The notes: generated by a model from the letters alone, not told the origin. DNA of 12,385 nt from CAZKYP01 sp964556885 (GCA_964556885.1 CAZKYP010000101.1:1-12385); one strand, 5' to 3'; shown: positions 1 through 8,232, counted from the first letter of the stretch. Translations and numbers: made by a program.

Positions 1-65
1 CGGCCGACGAATACGGCAACGACCCGTCCAACTGGACCGCCGCTGCCCCTACCCCCGGCCAATAA
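1..65 (+). CDS. C-terminal end of an upstream secreted protein (lamin-tail-like end), partial
   Basis: Reading from base 3, twenty codons stay open to a TAA at 63-65 and give the tail ADEYGNDPSNWTAAAPTPGQ. A short tail of the type D/N-x-x-N-W-x-A-x-x-P-T-P-G is the usual last strand of bacterial lamin-tail domains (LTD), which often end large secreted proteins in planctomycetes and related bacteria. High GC and the absence of stops in this frame support coding, in contrast to the AT-rich stretch that follows at once. Nothing can be said about the rest of the protein, which lies outside the window. The family link rests on about ten residues and is an inference. Confidence 0.5.
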   Translation, partial: ADEYGNDPSNWTAAAPTPGQ

Positions 66-289
66 AATTAAAGAAAACCAATAGACAATTCTGAAAGAAT
101 ATAGGGATCTGGGGAGATTATTTGTTTTCGATGGGGAAAATCTGCACATTTATTCTCTATATATATTATAGGACCATGTGTATTGATGGTATATAGAAGA
201 AAAAACGGATGGTAATGGGCTTTTTTGCCGATTAATATAATATTCGACAATAGTTATAAACTTAAAACGAATATATTATCCGGTATTTA

Positions 290-544
290 ATGGTTCGAGG
301 ATTGGCGTTGAGTGAACAACGCAAGTTAATGCCGATAGGGATCGCCGCTAAAAAAGCTGGAATATCGCGGCAATCTTTGCAATACTATATTATGATTGGA
401 CTGCTTCAACCGGCGGATATTACAACAACCGGCAGACGCTTGTTTGATGATAAAAGTGTCGAACTGATTAAGCTGATAAAAAAACTAAATAACAGTGGCT
501 ATACTTTGCGTGAAATACGAGAAATATTTCTTCAAGGCCGCTGA
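290..544 (+). CDS. Minimal MerR-family DNA-binding protein
   Basis: 84-residue protein with a MerR-type winged helix-turn-helix. From residue 15 it reads PIGIAAKKAGISRQSLQYYI (helix-turn-helix), followed by a wing around G-R-R-L-F (48-52) and a second helical pair ending in GYTLREIREI. Typical MerR regulators have 110-140 residues, with a dimerisation helix and an effector domain. Both are absent here, so it is either a DNA-binding-only protein or a small partner of another regulator. The start is uncertain: ATG 290 has no Shine-Dalgarno sequence, TTG 308 sits six bases after GAGGA (297-301), and ATG 329 starts right at the conserved domain. It ends 21 bases before the MlaD gene on the same strand, so co-transcription is likely. 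Which promoter it controls cannot be seen. Confidence 0.75.
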   Translation: MVRGLALSEQRKLMPIGIAAKKAGISRQSLQYYIMIGLLQPADITTTGRRLFDDKSVELIKLIKKLNNSGYTLREIREIFLQGR

Positions 545-565
545 CATTTTTCAAAGGAGCGAACA

Positions 566-1618
566 GTGAGTGATTACGAAATAGCTCAGAGAAGACGCAA
601 TCTTATCGTGGGAATTTTCGTATTGCTGGGTATAGTTGCGCTTGTATGGTTGATATTTAAGTTTGGTGATTTACCGATTAAAGTCAGTGAAATGCGTTCT
701 TTTAATGTGAGTGTCCAATTCCCGAGGGCCAAAGGAATTCAAACCAATGCGCCTGTTGAGTTCTGCGGTTATCAGATCGGTAGAGTAACCAATGTAATGG
801 CACCTGAGATACTGGAAGACAAACACACAGGTTTAAAATATTACCAGACGAAAGTGATACTGAGCATCGATAAGAGATATATCAACATTCCATCCAACAT
901 TGATGCAAAACTTATGACTCGAAGCCTCGGCAGCAGTTACATCGAGCTTGTCATTGATCCTCATAAACCTCTGGTACCTCTTGATCCCAACAAGCCGGAA
1001 ACGGCCTACCTGACAAATGGGATGCTGCTTCAGGGAACGACCGGCATGACAAGCGAATTTTTCCCGGAAGAAAGTCAGAGGAAGCTTGAAAATTTAATCA
1101 ACGGTCTTGAAGCTTTCATCGGCAACGCAAACGATATTATCGGTGACCAGGGGAATAAAGACAATGTAAAGACAATACTATCCAACCTCTCCGAAGCCTC
1201 ACATCAGGCGATAGGAACACAGGATGAGTTCAAAAAATTCATCGCTGCCGGTACTTCTATGATACACAATGTGGACGCCAATGTAGCTGAAGTTGTTTCA
1301 GCCGTCATAGATACGAGCAATGATTTCCGAGAATTCGCTACCACGGGGACTTCCACCTTGAAAAGCGTCGACAACAAAGCAGACAAGCTCGTTGCGGCTA
1401 TGGTCGAGACAAGTGCGCAAATCAGCCATGCTTCATCGCAGTTGCGTTTAATGCTTGAGAAAATGAACAACGGTCAGGGAACCGCCGGCAAGCTTGTCAA
1501 CGACGGAAGGTTCTACGAGAACCTGCTTGAAAACACCGAGCAGTTAAAAGCATTGCTGGAGGAATTAAAGCTGCTTATAGACCAGGCCCATGAAAAAGGT
1601 CTTGGCTCGATATGGTAG
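566..1618 (+). CDS. MCE/MlaD family lipid-transport substrate-binding protein
   Basis: 350-residue protein with an N-terminal membrane anchor at about residues 12-31 (LIVGIFVLLGIVALVWLI), then an MCE (MlaD) domain from about residue 46, including the core around residues 48-74 (V-Q-F-x-x-A-x-G-I, then G-Y-x-I-G-R-V). The second half is polar, helical and coiled-coil-like, and ends with the G-T-A-G-K-L-V-N-D segment often seen near the C-terminus of MlaD proteins. Family knowledge: MCE proteins form hexamers on the inner membrane facing the periplasm and carry phospholipids or other hydrophobic molecules with an MlaE/MlaF ABC transporter. The GTG start at 566 is well supported by AAAGGAG at 553-559, six bases upstream. 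No mlaE or mlaF gene lies in the window, so its transporter partner is unknown. It follows the MerR gene closely and is probably in its operon. Confidence 0.85.
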   Translation: MSDYEIAQRRRNLIVGIFVLLGIVALVWLIFKFGDLPIKVSEMRSFNVSVQFPRAKGIQTNAPVEFCGYQIGRVTNVMAPEILEDKHTGLKYYQTKVILSIDKRYINIPSNIDAKLMTRSLGSSYIELVIDPHKPLVPLDPNKPETAYLTNGMLLQGTTGMTSEFFPEESQRKLENLINGLEAFIGNANDIIGDQGNKDNVKTILSNLSEASHQAIGTQDEFKKFIAAGTSMIHNVDANVAEVVSAVIDTSNDFREFATTGTSTLKSVDNKADKLVAAMVETSAQISHASSQLRLMLEKMNNGQGTAGKLVNDGRFYENLLENTEQLKALLEELKLLIDQAHEKGLGSIW

Positions 1619-1627
1619 GCATACAGA

Positions 1628-1645
1628 AATTTCAGACTTGAAATT
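1628..1645. other. AT-rich hairpin after the MlaD gene
   Basis: A perfect 7-base inverted repeat, AATTTCA and TGAAATT with a four-base loop, starts ten bases after the MlaD stop codon. It has no following T-run and few G/C pairs, so it is a weak candidate for a transcript 3' end or mRNA-stabilising structure rather than a standard intrinsic terminator. Confidence 0.25.
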
Positions 1646-1714
1646 AGAGCAGACAACCTGTATCATTTCCTAACCACAAATAAATAGGATGTACGACCTT
1701 TGAGGGGATAATGC

Positions 1715-2971
1715 ATGTACTATCAGAGATTTCTGCTTTTTTTAATTCTGAATCTAACATTTGTTGCATCGGCCGCTGATGGAACCGACTGGCCGTGTTT
1801 TCATGGGCCGCAGCGCAATAATTTATCGAGCGATACAGGGCTTTTGCAAACATGGCCGGAGAATGGTCCGGAGCTTTTGTGGACCAATTCCGATATCGGA
1901 CATGGGTACAGTTCGGTGGCAATAGCGGATAATCGAATTTTCACAGCCGGTATGATTGATAAGCAGACATACGTAACTGCTTTGGATTTGGCGGGCAAAA
2001 AATTGTGGCAGTGTCTTAACGGACAATCCTGGCAGGCCTCGGAACAGCAGACCTGGGCTGTGCCGTACGCAGGCTCTCGTGGCACGCCGACCGTTGACGG
2101 CAATACGGTTTACCATTTGTCCGAGCTTGGACGGTTGGCTGCGTTCGATGTCCAAACCGGCCAGGAAAAGTGGAACGTGGGATTATTAAAAACCTTCGAG
2201 GCGGAGCGGCCTGAGTATGGTTACAGCGAATCTGTTCTGGTTCACGGTGATTCACTTATATGCTGTCCCGGCGGCACTAAGGGCTATATAGCGGCGATAA
2301 ATAAAAGTTCGGGAAGCACATTATGGGCCAACACCGATGTAAAAGATGCTGTCGGGAACTGCTCAGTGATAATTGCGAACATCGAGGGCGTCGAGCAGAT
2401 TATCACGATGAGTCAAAATCGTGTGCTCAGTTTCAATCCAAACAATGGACAACTGCTCTGGCAGTTCCCGTTTGCCAACGCTCGGGAGAACAACTGCACT
2501 GATGTAATTGTCAGCGAGAATCTGGTCTACGCTTCAAGCGGCTACGGCAAAGGCTGTATTCTGCTGCGGCCGCAAAAACAGGCTGATGGGACATTTTCCG
2601 TCGAGTCGGTTTGGACGAGCGAACTGCTTGATAATCACCACGGTGGTGTGTTACTACAGAACGGTTATCTATATGGCGCTGGTCATGAGTCCCGCGGCTG
2701 GTTCTGCCTAAATTTCGAAACCGGACAAAAACAATGGCAGTTTGACGGCAAAGGCTCTATGACTTATGCAGATGGTCACCTCTATTGCCTTGAAGAAAGA
2801 GGTACAATGTCACTTGTCAGGGCAACGTCTGAAAAATGGGACGAGGTTGGCTCGTTTCGTCCGGCGCGCGGCGGTAGCGGCCTCTTTTGGGCACATCCGG
2901 TTATTTGCGGCGGGAGACTCTATATTCGCCATTCAGAACATCTTATGGCTTATAACATTCGAAAAAATTGA
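1715..2971 (+). CDS. Secreted PQQ-like beta-propeller repeat protein
   Basis: 418-residue protein with a signal peptide (hydrophobic residues 6-20, likely cleavage after ASA at 18-20). The body carries repeated PQQ-type strands of the pattern A-x-D/N-x-x-x-G-x-x-x-W at about residues 87-98, 141-153, 191-204, 237-249 and 329-341, as in an eight-bladed propeller of the PQQ_2/BamB-like fold. Planctomycetes encode many such exported proteins, which are usually not shown to bind PQQ. No dehydrogenase domain or haem site is visible, so a scaffold or binding role is more likely than an alcohol dehydrogenase, but the substrate is unknown. ATG 1715 is preferred because GAGGG (1702-1706) lies eight bases upstream. 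The nearby ATG at 1711 is in another frame. The gene ends 14 bases from the convergent deacetylase, with no terminator visible between them. Confidence 0.8.
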   Translation: MYYQRFLLFLILNLTFVASAADGTDWPCFHGPQRNNLSSDTGLLQTWPENGPELLWTNSDIGHGYSSVAIADNRIFTAGMIDKQTYVTALDLAGKKLWQCLNGQSWQASEQQTWAVPYAGSRGTPTVDGNTVYHLSELGRLAAFDVQTGQEKWNVGLLKTFEAERPEYGYSESVLVHGDSLICCPGGTKGYIAAINKSSGSTLWANTDVKDAVGNCSVIIANIEGVEQIITMSQNRVLSFNPNNGQLLWQFPFANARENNCTDVIVSENLVYASSGYGKGCILLRPQKQADGTFSVESVWTSELLDNHHGGVLLQNGYLYGAGHESRGWFCLNFETGQKQWQFDGKGSMTYADGHLYCLEERGTMSLVRATSEKWDEVGSFRPARGGSGLFWAHPVICGGRLYIRHSEHLMAYNIRKN

Positions 2972-2985
2972 TTGAATAAACACTC

Positions 2986-4371
2986 TCAACGGTTAGTCTT
3001 CACCCATGCGATTGGAATCAAAATCAATTCTAATGGAGTGATGTCGGTAAAACTCGTTTCTGTGATACTATTATCTATAGAAGCTTCTTTGAAGTCTATA
3101 GATACCTCATTTGAATAGCCGGACTCACTCGAATTCGTATCTATCCCCGTGACAACATAATAATAAGTAGCATTGTGAGGAACGTTCACATCTTCATAAT
3201 TCGAGCTGATCAAGAGCGAGTTGTTAAGTTTGCTGTAATCAATACCTGAAGTTGTCGAACGATATACATTATAACCTGCAAGGTCGCTTTCGTTGACGTC
3301 GTTCCAATCAAGCACAACTGATGTATAATCGGCAGTTGCCGTCAGGCTGGTGGGGGCCGCAGGTGATTTTGTCAGCACAACTTCCCCACCGTCTGGTACC
3401 ACATCGAACATCATGTGTTTTATCGAATTGACATCCCAAATACATGCATTTTCTGACCGATCGTTCTGTGAGACATTGGCGGCCGACCAGCCCGGAGGCA
3501 GAGGTCTGCGTATAGTAATCGGGTAATTATAGATTGTATTATCGAGATTGTCTGTTACCTGTAAAGTGATGCTGGTATCTTGATTGGAAGATTCTTTAAC
3601 CGAGGCAGCATTTCGTTCTTTTATATAGCGCACGACGTTTCCAAAAGTCGATACCCAGAATTTGTCCCTGTGAGCGTCGAGATATTCAAGGCTTTCTAAA
3701 AGTGTTGTAGACGGAAGCGGCGAATATCCTCCGTCATTATCGATACCATGTATCAGGAATACGCACCATCCATTTGAGGTTGCAGCACTTTCGAATTTAG
3801 TATAGAAGTTTTCATCTGTCTTTACCGAGCCCTGGCTGCCGCAAATTATAGAACTGATTTGGTAGAAATTAGAGGGAGTACTTTTTTCGATGTAGCCTTG
3901 GCAGTGCCGTGCTGCGATATAGTATTGCATGGTGAGTGTCAGGTTGCCGGGTACGCAATAGGGGTAAGCCAGGGTGATGCATTGCTCACCTTCTATATGC
4001 GAGTTAATTGTATTTTGAGAATTCTCCAGTTCCGCAGTCTGCTGTGCAATGGTCAGTTGGTTCAGATAAGAATGAGAAATAGTATGACTACCGATTTCAT
4101 GGCCCTGGGCGGCGGCATTTTGCAGGGCCGTCCAGTTGGGTGACCAGTTTATAACAGGATACATCGTTAAATCGAAATCGAATTCGTTAAACATAGGTAT
4201 TGCTATTGCGTACTGATTAGAGCAGCCGTCGTCAAAAGTGTAACTTATCGCTGCCTGGCAAAATCCTCTCCATGTGCCAATCTCGTAAGGAGGATCGATA
4301 GTTTGAGAATATCCTGAATTACCTGTTATAAGGAAAGCAGCAAATAACAGAATACCAATTACCTTTTTCAT
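2986..4371 (-). CDS. Secreted CE4-type polysaccharide deacetylase with fibronectin III domain
   Basis: 461 residues with a signal peptide (about 1-22). The NodB-homology domain spans about residues 36-250. Motif 1 is TFDDG (45-49, D47 as base and D48 as metal ligand), motif 2 is SHTISH (H96 and H100 as metal ligands), AYPY (135-138) fills the motif 3 region, and the late motif L-I-H-G carries H208. All expected CE4 catalytic residues are present, so a metal-dependent deacetylase acting on acetylated sugars is likely. The exact glycan is unknown. Residues 255-335 form a beta-rich segment, and about 337-427 is a fibronectin III domain (PTSLTATADY, W356, then Y-N-V-Y-R-S). A 34-residue tail follows. 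GGAG lies seven bases before the ATG. The gene starts 31 bases after the SASA esterase on the same strand, so the two probably form an operon directed at acetyl groups. Confidence 0.85.
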   Translation of the reverse strand: MKKVIGILLFAAFLITGNSGYSQTIDPPYEIGTWRGFCQAAISYTFDDGCSNQYAIAIPMFNEFDFDLTMYPVINWSPNWTALQNAAAQGHEIGSHTISHSYLNQLTIAQQTAELENSQNTINSHIEGEQCITLAYPYCVPGNLTLTMQYYIAARHCQGYIEKSTPSNFYQISSIICGSQGSVKTDENFYTKFESAATSNGWCVFLIHGIDNDGGYSPLPSTTLLESLEYLDAHRDKFWVSTFGNVVRYIKERNAASVKESSNQDTSITLQVTDNLDNTIYNYPITIRRPLPPGWSAANVSQNDRSENACIWDVNSIKHMMFDVVPDGGEVVLTKSPAAPTSLTATADYTSVVLDWNDVNESDLAGYNVYRSTTSGIDYSKLNNSLLISSNYEDVNVPHNATYYYVVTGIDTNSSESGYSNEVSIDFKEASIDNSITETSFTDITPLELILIPIAWVKTNR

Positions 4372-4402
4372 ATATAAGCTCCATACAATAGTTCTAATTT
4401 AA

Positions 4403-6163
4403 TTATTTATCGGTTCTAAAGGGTGATGCCGGTAAACCTTCCTTATTATATAAATTTGCACCTTCAGGATTATCTGCCCATGCGTACCGGACAGCAAGCG
4501 GATTAGTTACTTTGTCATTCCAGACCACGACTTTATCACCCACTATTTCTGCATTTGCCCAGACGAATTTTTTATCGGCACCGGCAATAGCGAAATATTT
4601 CAATTCACCGCCTCCTTTGACAACCAATCCGCTGCCGGTGTTTTCAAATGTTACTATGATTTTGTTTCCTTCGATTTTAATCGACTTATAAATAGGGCCT
4701 GAATAAACTACTGTTTTGTCACCATAAGCCACCCTTTGAGCCGCAAGTGCCAGCCGCTTGCCAACATCTTCCTTATTCAAAGGGTGAATGTCATTCCATT
4801 CACCGATATCGATGGCAACTGCCATTGCGGTATTGGGAACAGAAAGTGTTTTAAGCTGAGCTTCTCTCAACTCGGCCCAATTGCTTTCGAAAGGCTGGGC
4901 TTTTGCTTCCATGAAATTTGGCAGTTGCACGTATAAAAACGGAAAATTACCCAGGTTCCATTTTTCTCTCCAGTCGGTTATCACGGCAGGAAACAATTTC
5001 TGATATTCAAGCGGTCTTTCAGCATTGGATTCACCCTGGTACCAAATCACTCCTTTGATTGTGTAGTTCAGCAGCGGGGAAATCATTCCGTTGTATAAAC
5101 CCATCGGTTGCCACTCGATAAAGGTTTTGCCCGGTAATGGATCCATGGTTGCACCTAATTTGTATTGCCACTGGCCTTTCAGGTCGATTGTTTGCCCTCC
5201 TGCGGACAACTGGTACGGTTTGTCGAGAACGAAACCACCTCGGCCTGCGTTGCTGACGACTCTTACTACAATGATATTTTTTCCTTCAACAAGCAAATTT
5301 TCAGGGACATCATATCTTCGTGGCGGATACTGATATGAAATCGTTCCGACAAATTTACCGTTAATGTAAGTCGTGTCACTATCTACAATCCTGCCTACCA
5401 ACAGTTTCGCCGGCTTGCCGGCCATAGATGCAGGAACATTAAATTCCTTTCTGAACCATACAACACCGTTTACATTCCCAAGCTTTCCGTCCGCCCAGTA
5501 ACCCGGCACGTTCATAGTTGCCCAATCGGAGGCATCGTATGTCGTATCGAACCATGGTTTTTGGCTGTCCGTCAAGCCTTTATCTTTTTGCTTCAAGAGG
5601 TTGTACCACGCATCGCTGATGGCTTTGTCGTTGTTTGCTATTTGATTGACGTAGTCGCTGTCCCTGAATTTTTGCATTGTTGCAAGGTGATTCGGGAATT
5701 CTTTTAACGCATCCTCACTCAACCATGCCTCGGCAGGCGAGCCGCCTACGCTTGCATGAATCAAACCGATTGGGACCTTGTATTTTTCATATAACGCTTT
5801 TGCAAAAAAATAACCTGTTGCAGTAAATCTCATAACGTTTTCAGGATTTGCCGATTCCCATTTGCCGGATTCCAGGTCTTCCTGCGGCGTGTTAAAATCA
5901 TACCTCTTGGANNNNNNNNNNNNNNNNNNNNNNNNNNNNNNNNNNNNNNNNNNNNNNNNNNNNNNNNNNNNNNNNNNNNNNNNNNNNNNNNNNNNNNNNN
6001 NNNNNNNNNNNGCCCAGCCCCATATTTTTACGTCAGCGTTCCTTTGTAATACCATACCGTCGCTGATTAATCGCGGAAGCCTGACTCGGCCAAAAGCTGT
6101 TTGGGAAATGATTAATACAAAAAAGAATAGGATTGAACAAAATCTTCTGAAATTCGATTTCAT
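4403..6163 (-). CDS. Secreted sialate O-acetylesterase (SASA family), interrupted by an assembly gap
   Basis: The signal peptide (about residues 1-25, ending TAFG) is followed by the family opening RLPRLISDGMVLQR and IWGW, then 100 unknown bases. After the gap the protein resumes with the typical Y-F-F-A-K-x-L-Y and IGLIHASVGGSPAEAW blocks, a beta-galactosidase-like jelly-roll insert (W-F-R-K-E-F through Y-D-V-P), then GVIWYQGESN and the catalytic D-I-H (Asp codon 4790-4792, His codon 4784-4786). Family enzymes are serine hydrolases that remove O-acetyl groups from sialic acid or other sugars. The nucleophile motif G-x-S-N-M, normally before K/R-x-Y-D-F, is not in the readable sequence and must lie in the gap. 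Both flanks stay in one frame across the gap. Residue numbers after the gap are unreliable. AAGGAA sits seven bases before the ATG. It is the first gene of a likely two-gene operon with the deacetylase. Confidence 0.85.
   Translation of the reverse strand: MKSNFRRFCSILFFFVLIISQTAFGRVRLPRLISDGMVLQRNADVKIWGWXXXXXXXXXXXXXXXXXXXXXXXXXXXXXXXXXXSKRYDFNTPQEDLESGKWESANPENVMRFTATGYFFAKALYEKYKVPIGLIHASVGGSPAEAWLSEDALKEFPNHLATMQKFRDSDYVNQIANNDKAISDAWYNLLKQKDKGLTDSQKPWFDTTYDASDWATMNVPGYWADGKLGNVNGVVWFRKEFNVPASMAGKPAKLLVGRIVDSDTTYINGKFVGTISYQYPPRRYDVPENLLVEGKNIIVVRVVSNAGRGGFVLDKPYQLSAGGQTIDLKGQWQYKLGATMDPLPGKTFIEWQPMGLYNGMISPLLNYTIKGVIWYQGESNAERPLEYQKLFPAVITDWREKWNLGNFPFLYVQLPNFMEAKAQPFESNWAELREAQLKTLSVPNTAMAVAIDIGEWNDIHPLNKEDVGKRLALAAQRVAYGDKTVVYSGPIYKSIKIEGNKIIVTFENTGSGLVVKGGGELKYFAIAGADKKFVWANAEIVGDKVVVWNDKVTNPLAVRYAWADNPEGANLYNKEGLPASPFRTDK
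5912..6011. other. Assembly gap (100 N) inside the SASA esterase
   Basis: Exactly 100 unknown bases, the usual placeholder for a scaffold join of unknown length. The protein segment that should sit here, including the end of the N-terminal beta domain and the catalytic serine motif, is about 100 residues in relatives known to me. The real gap is therefore probably nearer 300 bases. Confidence 0.95.
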
Positions 6164-6258
6164 AATGTATTTCCTTTATATGATTAAGTTTTACGCTACT
6201 TGTAGTTGATAAATGTTTTTTTTACCGTTGATATTTTAACTAAATTCGAAGGTTCTTA

Positions 6259-6273
6259 ACAGTAAAAAACTGT
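6259..6273. promoter_or_regulatory. Possible operator: ACAGT-N5-ACTGT inverted repeat
   Basis: Five-base inverted repeat around an A-run, overlapping the expected start of the esterase transcript if the minus-strand TATAAT at 6283-6278 is its -10 element. The size and position fit a repressor site, but no regulator is identified and a repeat this short can occur by chance. Confidence 0.2.
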
Positions 6274-6356
6274 ATATATTATAACTGGGTATTATTAAAT
6301 AAGGCGATTTCCAACAGCAACAGCATGAGTTTTTCGTTGAAAATCCAACCTTAATT

Positions 6357-6414
6357 CTACGGGTTTCAATCCGTAGATAAAGTTATCCGCCATAGGCGGA
6401 CAGGTAAAACCTGT
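6357..6414. repeat. Three tandem short hairpins
   Basis: Three perfect six-base stems lie in 58 bases. The first is CTACGG (6357-6362) with CCGTAG (6371-6376), loop 8. The second is TCCGCC (6386-6391) with GGCGGA (6395-6400), loop ATA. The third is ACAGGT (6400-6405) with ACCTGT (6409-6414), loop AAA, sharing base 6400 with the second. The stems have different sequences, and none is followed by a T-run of terminator type. The arrangement resembles a dispersed intergenic (REP/MITE-like) repeat or an RNA leader, but only one copy is in this window. Confidence 0.5.
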
Positions 6415-6490
6415 GGAAATTTAGTGACAAACGACAATAATCCTGATAGTATTTGATTAATCTGTTTTTCAGACAAGACGATTAGGATAT

Positions 6491-6516
6491 TTGCAAACAT
6501 GTCCGGACTTTTGCAA
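6491..6516 (+). promoter_or_regulatory. Paired TTGCAA sites flanking GTCCGGAC palindrome
   Basis: TTGCAA occurs at 6491-6496 and 6511-6516 on either side of the perfect palindrome GTCCGGAC (6501-6508), 43 to 68 bases before the first sulfatase start codon. The 20-base repeat spacing (about two helix turns) and the location fit a regulator-binding site or the core promoter region of the sulfatase operon. No -10 element at standard spacing is convincing. Confidence 0.3.
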
Positions 6517-6558
6517 TGATATATCGAACGGAGTCAATAAGGCGAAGGAGGAATACAC

Positions 6559-8214
6559 ATGCCACAGTCTGAAATGACACGACGTCGTTTTCTCAAAACA
6601 ATCGGGGCCGGATTATCAACACTGGCATTGCCATATCCGGCGTTCTCATCCTCCCAGACTGCGAAAAAGCCGAATATCGTACTGATTATGGCCGATGATA
6701 TGGGCTATTCCGATATAGGCTGTTACGGTGGAGAAATCCAGACACCCAACCTGAACAAACTTGCTTCGAACGGCATCCGCTTTACCCAATTCTATAACAC
6801 GGCACGCTGCTGCCCGACGCGGGCCAGCCTTATGACCGGGCTCTATCCGCACCAGGCCGGTATGGGATGGATGACCGTAAGAAATCTTGGAACAGAAGGT
6901 TACCGCGGCGACCTGAGCAACCGATGTGTCACGATTGCGGAAGTGCTCAAACAGTCCGGATACGGAACCTACATGAGCGGCAAGTGGCATTTGACTTTCG
7001 ACGAATATTGGGATGGCCCGAAGCATAGCTGGCCTATTCAGCGAGGATTCGACCGGTTCTACGGAACTATTAACGGTTCGGGTAGTTTTTATACTCCCGA
7101 TACTCTGACTCGTGACAACACCAGAATACAGGCACCTTCCGAAGGCTACTATTATACGGATGCCATCAGCGATAATGCAACCAGCTATATTGCGGAGCAT
7201 TGCAAGTCGAAACCCGACAATCCATTTTTCCTGTATGTAGCCTATACCTCACCGCACTGGCCGCTACACGCAAAGAAAGAAGATATTGCCAAGTATAAAG
7301 ACAAGTATCTCAAGGGCTGGGACGCATTGCGGCAGGAGCGATACACCCGTATGATTGAAATGGGAATTATTGATAAAAGCTGCGTTTTGACCGCCCGTGA
7401 AGAAAATGTTACTCCCTGGGACGAAGTTGATCAGGAAAAGAAAGAATTGATGGCTATGAAAATGGCTATTTATGCCGCACAGGTTGATTGTATGGATCAG
7501 GGTATCGGCCGCATTGTTTCAACGCTGCAGAAAGAGGGACAACTTGATAATACCTTAATCTTTTTCTTATCTGATAATGGTGGTTGCGCCGAGACCGGTT
7601 CGTGGGGATTCGACAACAATAAAGACGGGGTGCTCGGAGAAAACAGCTCATTTTCCAGCTATGGTGCCTCATGGGCCAATGCGAGCAATACGCCGTTTCG
7701 CCGCTACAAGCACTGGGTGCATGAGGGTGGAATTTCCACGCCTTTGATTATACATTGGCCTTCACGGGTTAAGGAGCATGGAATATTTCGCCGACAGAGC
7801 GGCCATGTGATTGACATAATGGCAACCTGTGTTGACGTTGCCGGAGCAACATATCCGTCCGAGTTTAAAGGTAATACAGTCACTCCGCTGGAGGGCAAGA
7901 GTCTTGTCCCCGCTTTTGGAAATGGGAATATCGAGCGTCAGGCGATTTACTGGGAGCACGAGGCCAATCGAGCCATCCGCGTCGGGAAATGGAAACTGGT
8001 TTCAAGGTATATTTCCGAGGATAACCTCGGTCCATGGGAACTATATGATATGGAGACGGATAGGTCGGAGACCAAAAATTTGGCGAAGGAATATCCGGAT
8101 CGTGTGAAAGAGCTTGCTGCAATGTGGCAGCGATATGCGGAGCGAGCGACTGTGTTGCCTTTAGACGGGCGTGATTGGAACGAACGCCTCAGGAACCCTG
8201 TCAGGAAACCTTAA
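6559..8214 (+). CDS. Tat-exported arylsulfatase (formylglycine-dependent, S1 family)
   Basis: 551-residue sulfatase with a twin-arginine signal, TRRRFLK (7-13), and a hydrophobic stretch to about residue 29. Active-site features are all visible: metal ligands D46-D47 in M-A-D-D-M-G-Y, the sulfatase signature C84-C-P-T-R88 (Cys84 becomes formylglycine) followed by A-S-L-M-T-G, K142 and H144 in G-K-W-H, H233, D339-N340, and K384 in the final motif. It resembles the CCPTR-type arylsulfatases of marine and gut glycan degraders (I would guess SulfAtlas S1_4, not confirmed). It would hydrolyse a sulfate ester on a sugar after folding in the cytoplasm and Tat export. AGGAGG at 6546-6551 lies seven bases before the ATG. 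A second ATG at codon 6 would still keep the Tat motif. The next sulfatase follows after 18 bases, so the two are co-transcribed. Confidence 0.9.
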   Translation: MPQSEMTRRRFLKTIGAGLSTLALPYPAFSSSQTAKKPNIVLIMADDMGYSDIGCYGGEIQTPNLNKLASNGIRFTQFYNTARCCPTRASLMTGLYPHQAGMGWMTVRNLGTEGYRGDLSNRCVTIAEVLKQSGYGTYMSGKWHLTFDEYWDGPKHSWPIQRGFDRFYGTINGSGSFYTPDTLTRDNTRIQAPSEGYYYTDAISDNATSYIAEHCKSKPDNPFFLYVAYTSPHWPLHAKKEDIAKYKDKYLKGWDALRQERYTRMIEMGIIDKSCVLTAREENVTPWDEVDQEKKELMAMKMAIYAAQVDCMDQGIGRIVSTLQKEGQLDNTLIFFLSDNGGCAETGSWGFDNNKDGVLGENSSFSSYGASWANASNTPFRRYKHWVHEGGISTPLIIHWPSRVKEHGIFRRQSGHVIDIMATCVDVAGATYPSEFKGNTVTPLEGKSLVPAFGNGNIERQAIYWEHEANRAIRVGKWKLVSRYISEDNLGPWELYDMETDRSETKNLAKEYPDRVKELAAMWQRYAERATVLPLDGRDWNERLRNPVRKP

Positions 8215-8232
8215 TTTATTGGGAAATATAAA

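Larger units (their letters stand above)
6164..6558. other. Divergent intergenic region between esterase and sulfatase operons
   Basis: 395 bases with no credible coding sequence. Both neighbouring operons start here and read outward, so it must hold two promoters. I find no convincing sigma70 pair. The best fragment is TATAAT on the minus strand (6283-6278), about 115 bases before the esterase start, without a good -35. The region also holds an ACAGT-N5-ACTGT inverted repeat, a run of three hairpins, and paired TTGCAA sites around a palindrome, which are listed separately. Confidence 0.6.

Noticed and set aside
68..250. 60-codon minus-strand open frame in the AT-rich spacer
   Set aside because: Low-complexity composition, no Shine-Dalgarno and no family resemblance; probably chance.
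6357..6376. GTTTCAAT inside the first hairpin looks like a CRISPR repeat end
   Set aside because: Single copy, no spaced repeats and no cas genes.
6646..7200. 184-codon open frame on the minus strand
   Set aside because: Lies wholly inside the first sulfatase, which has complete active-site motifs. No family features in the antisense product.
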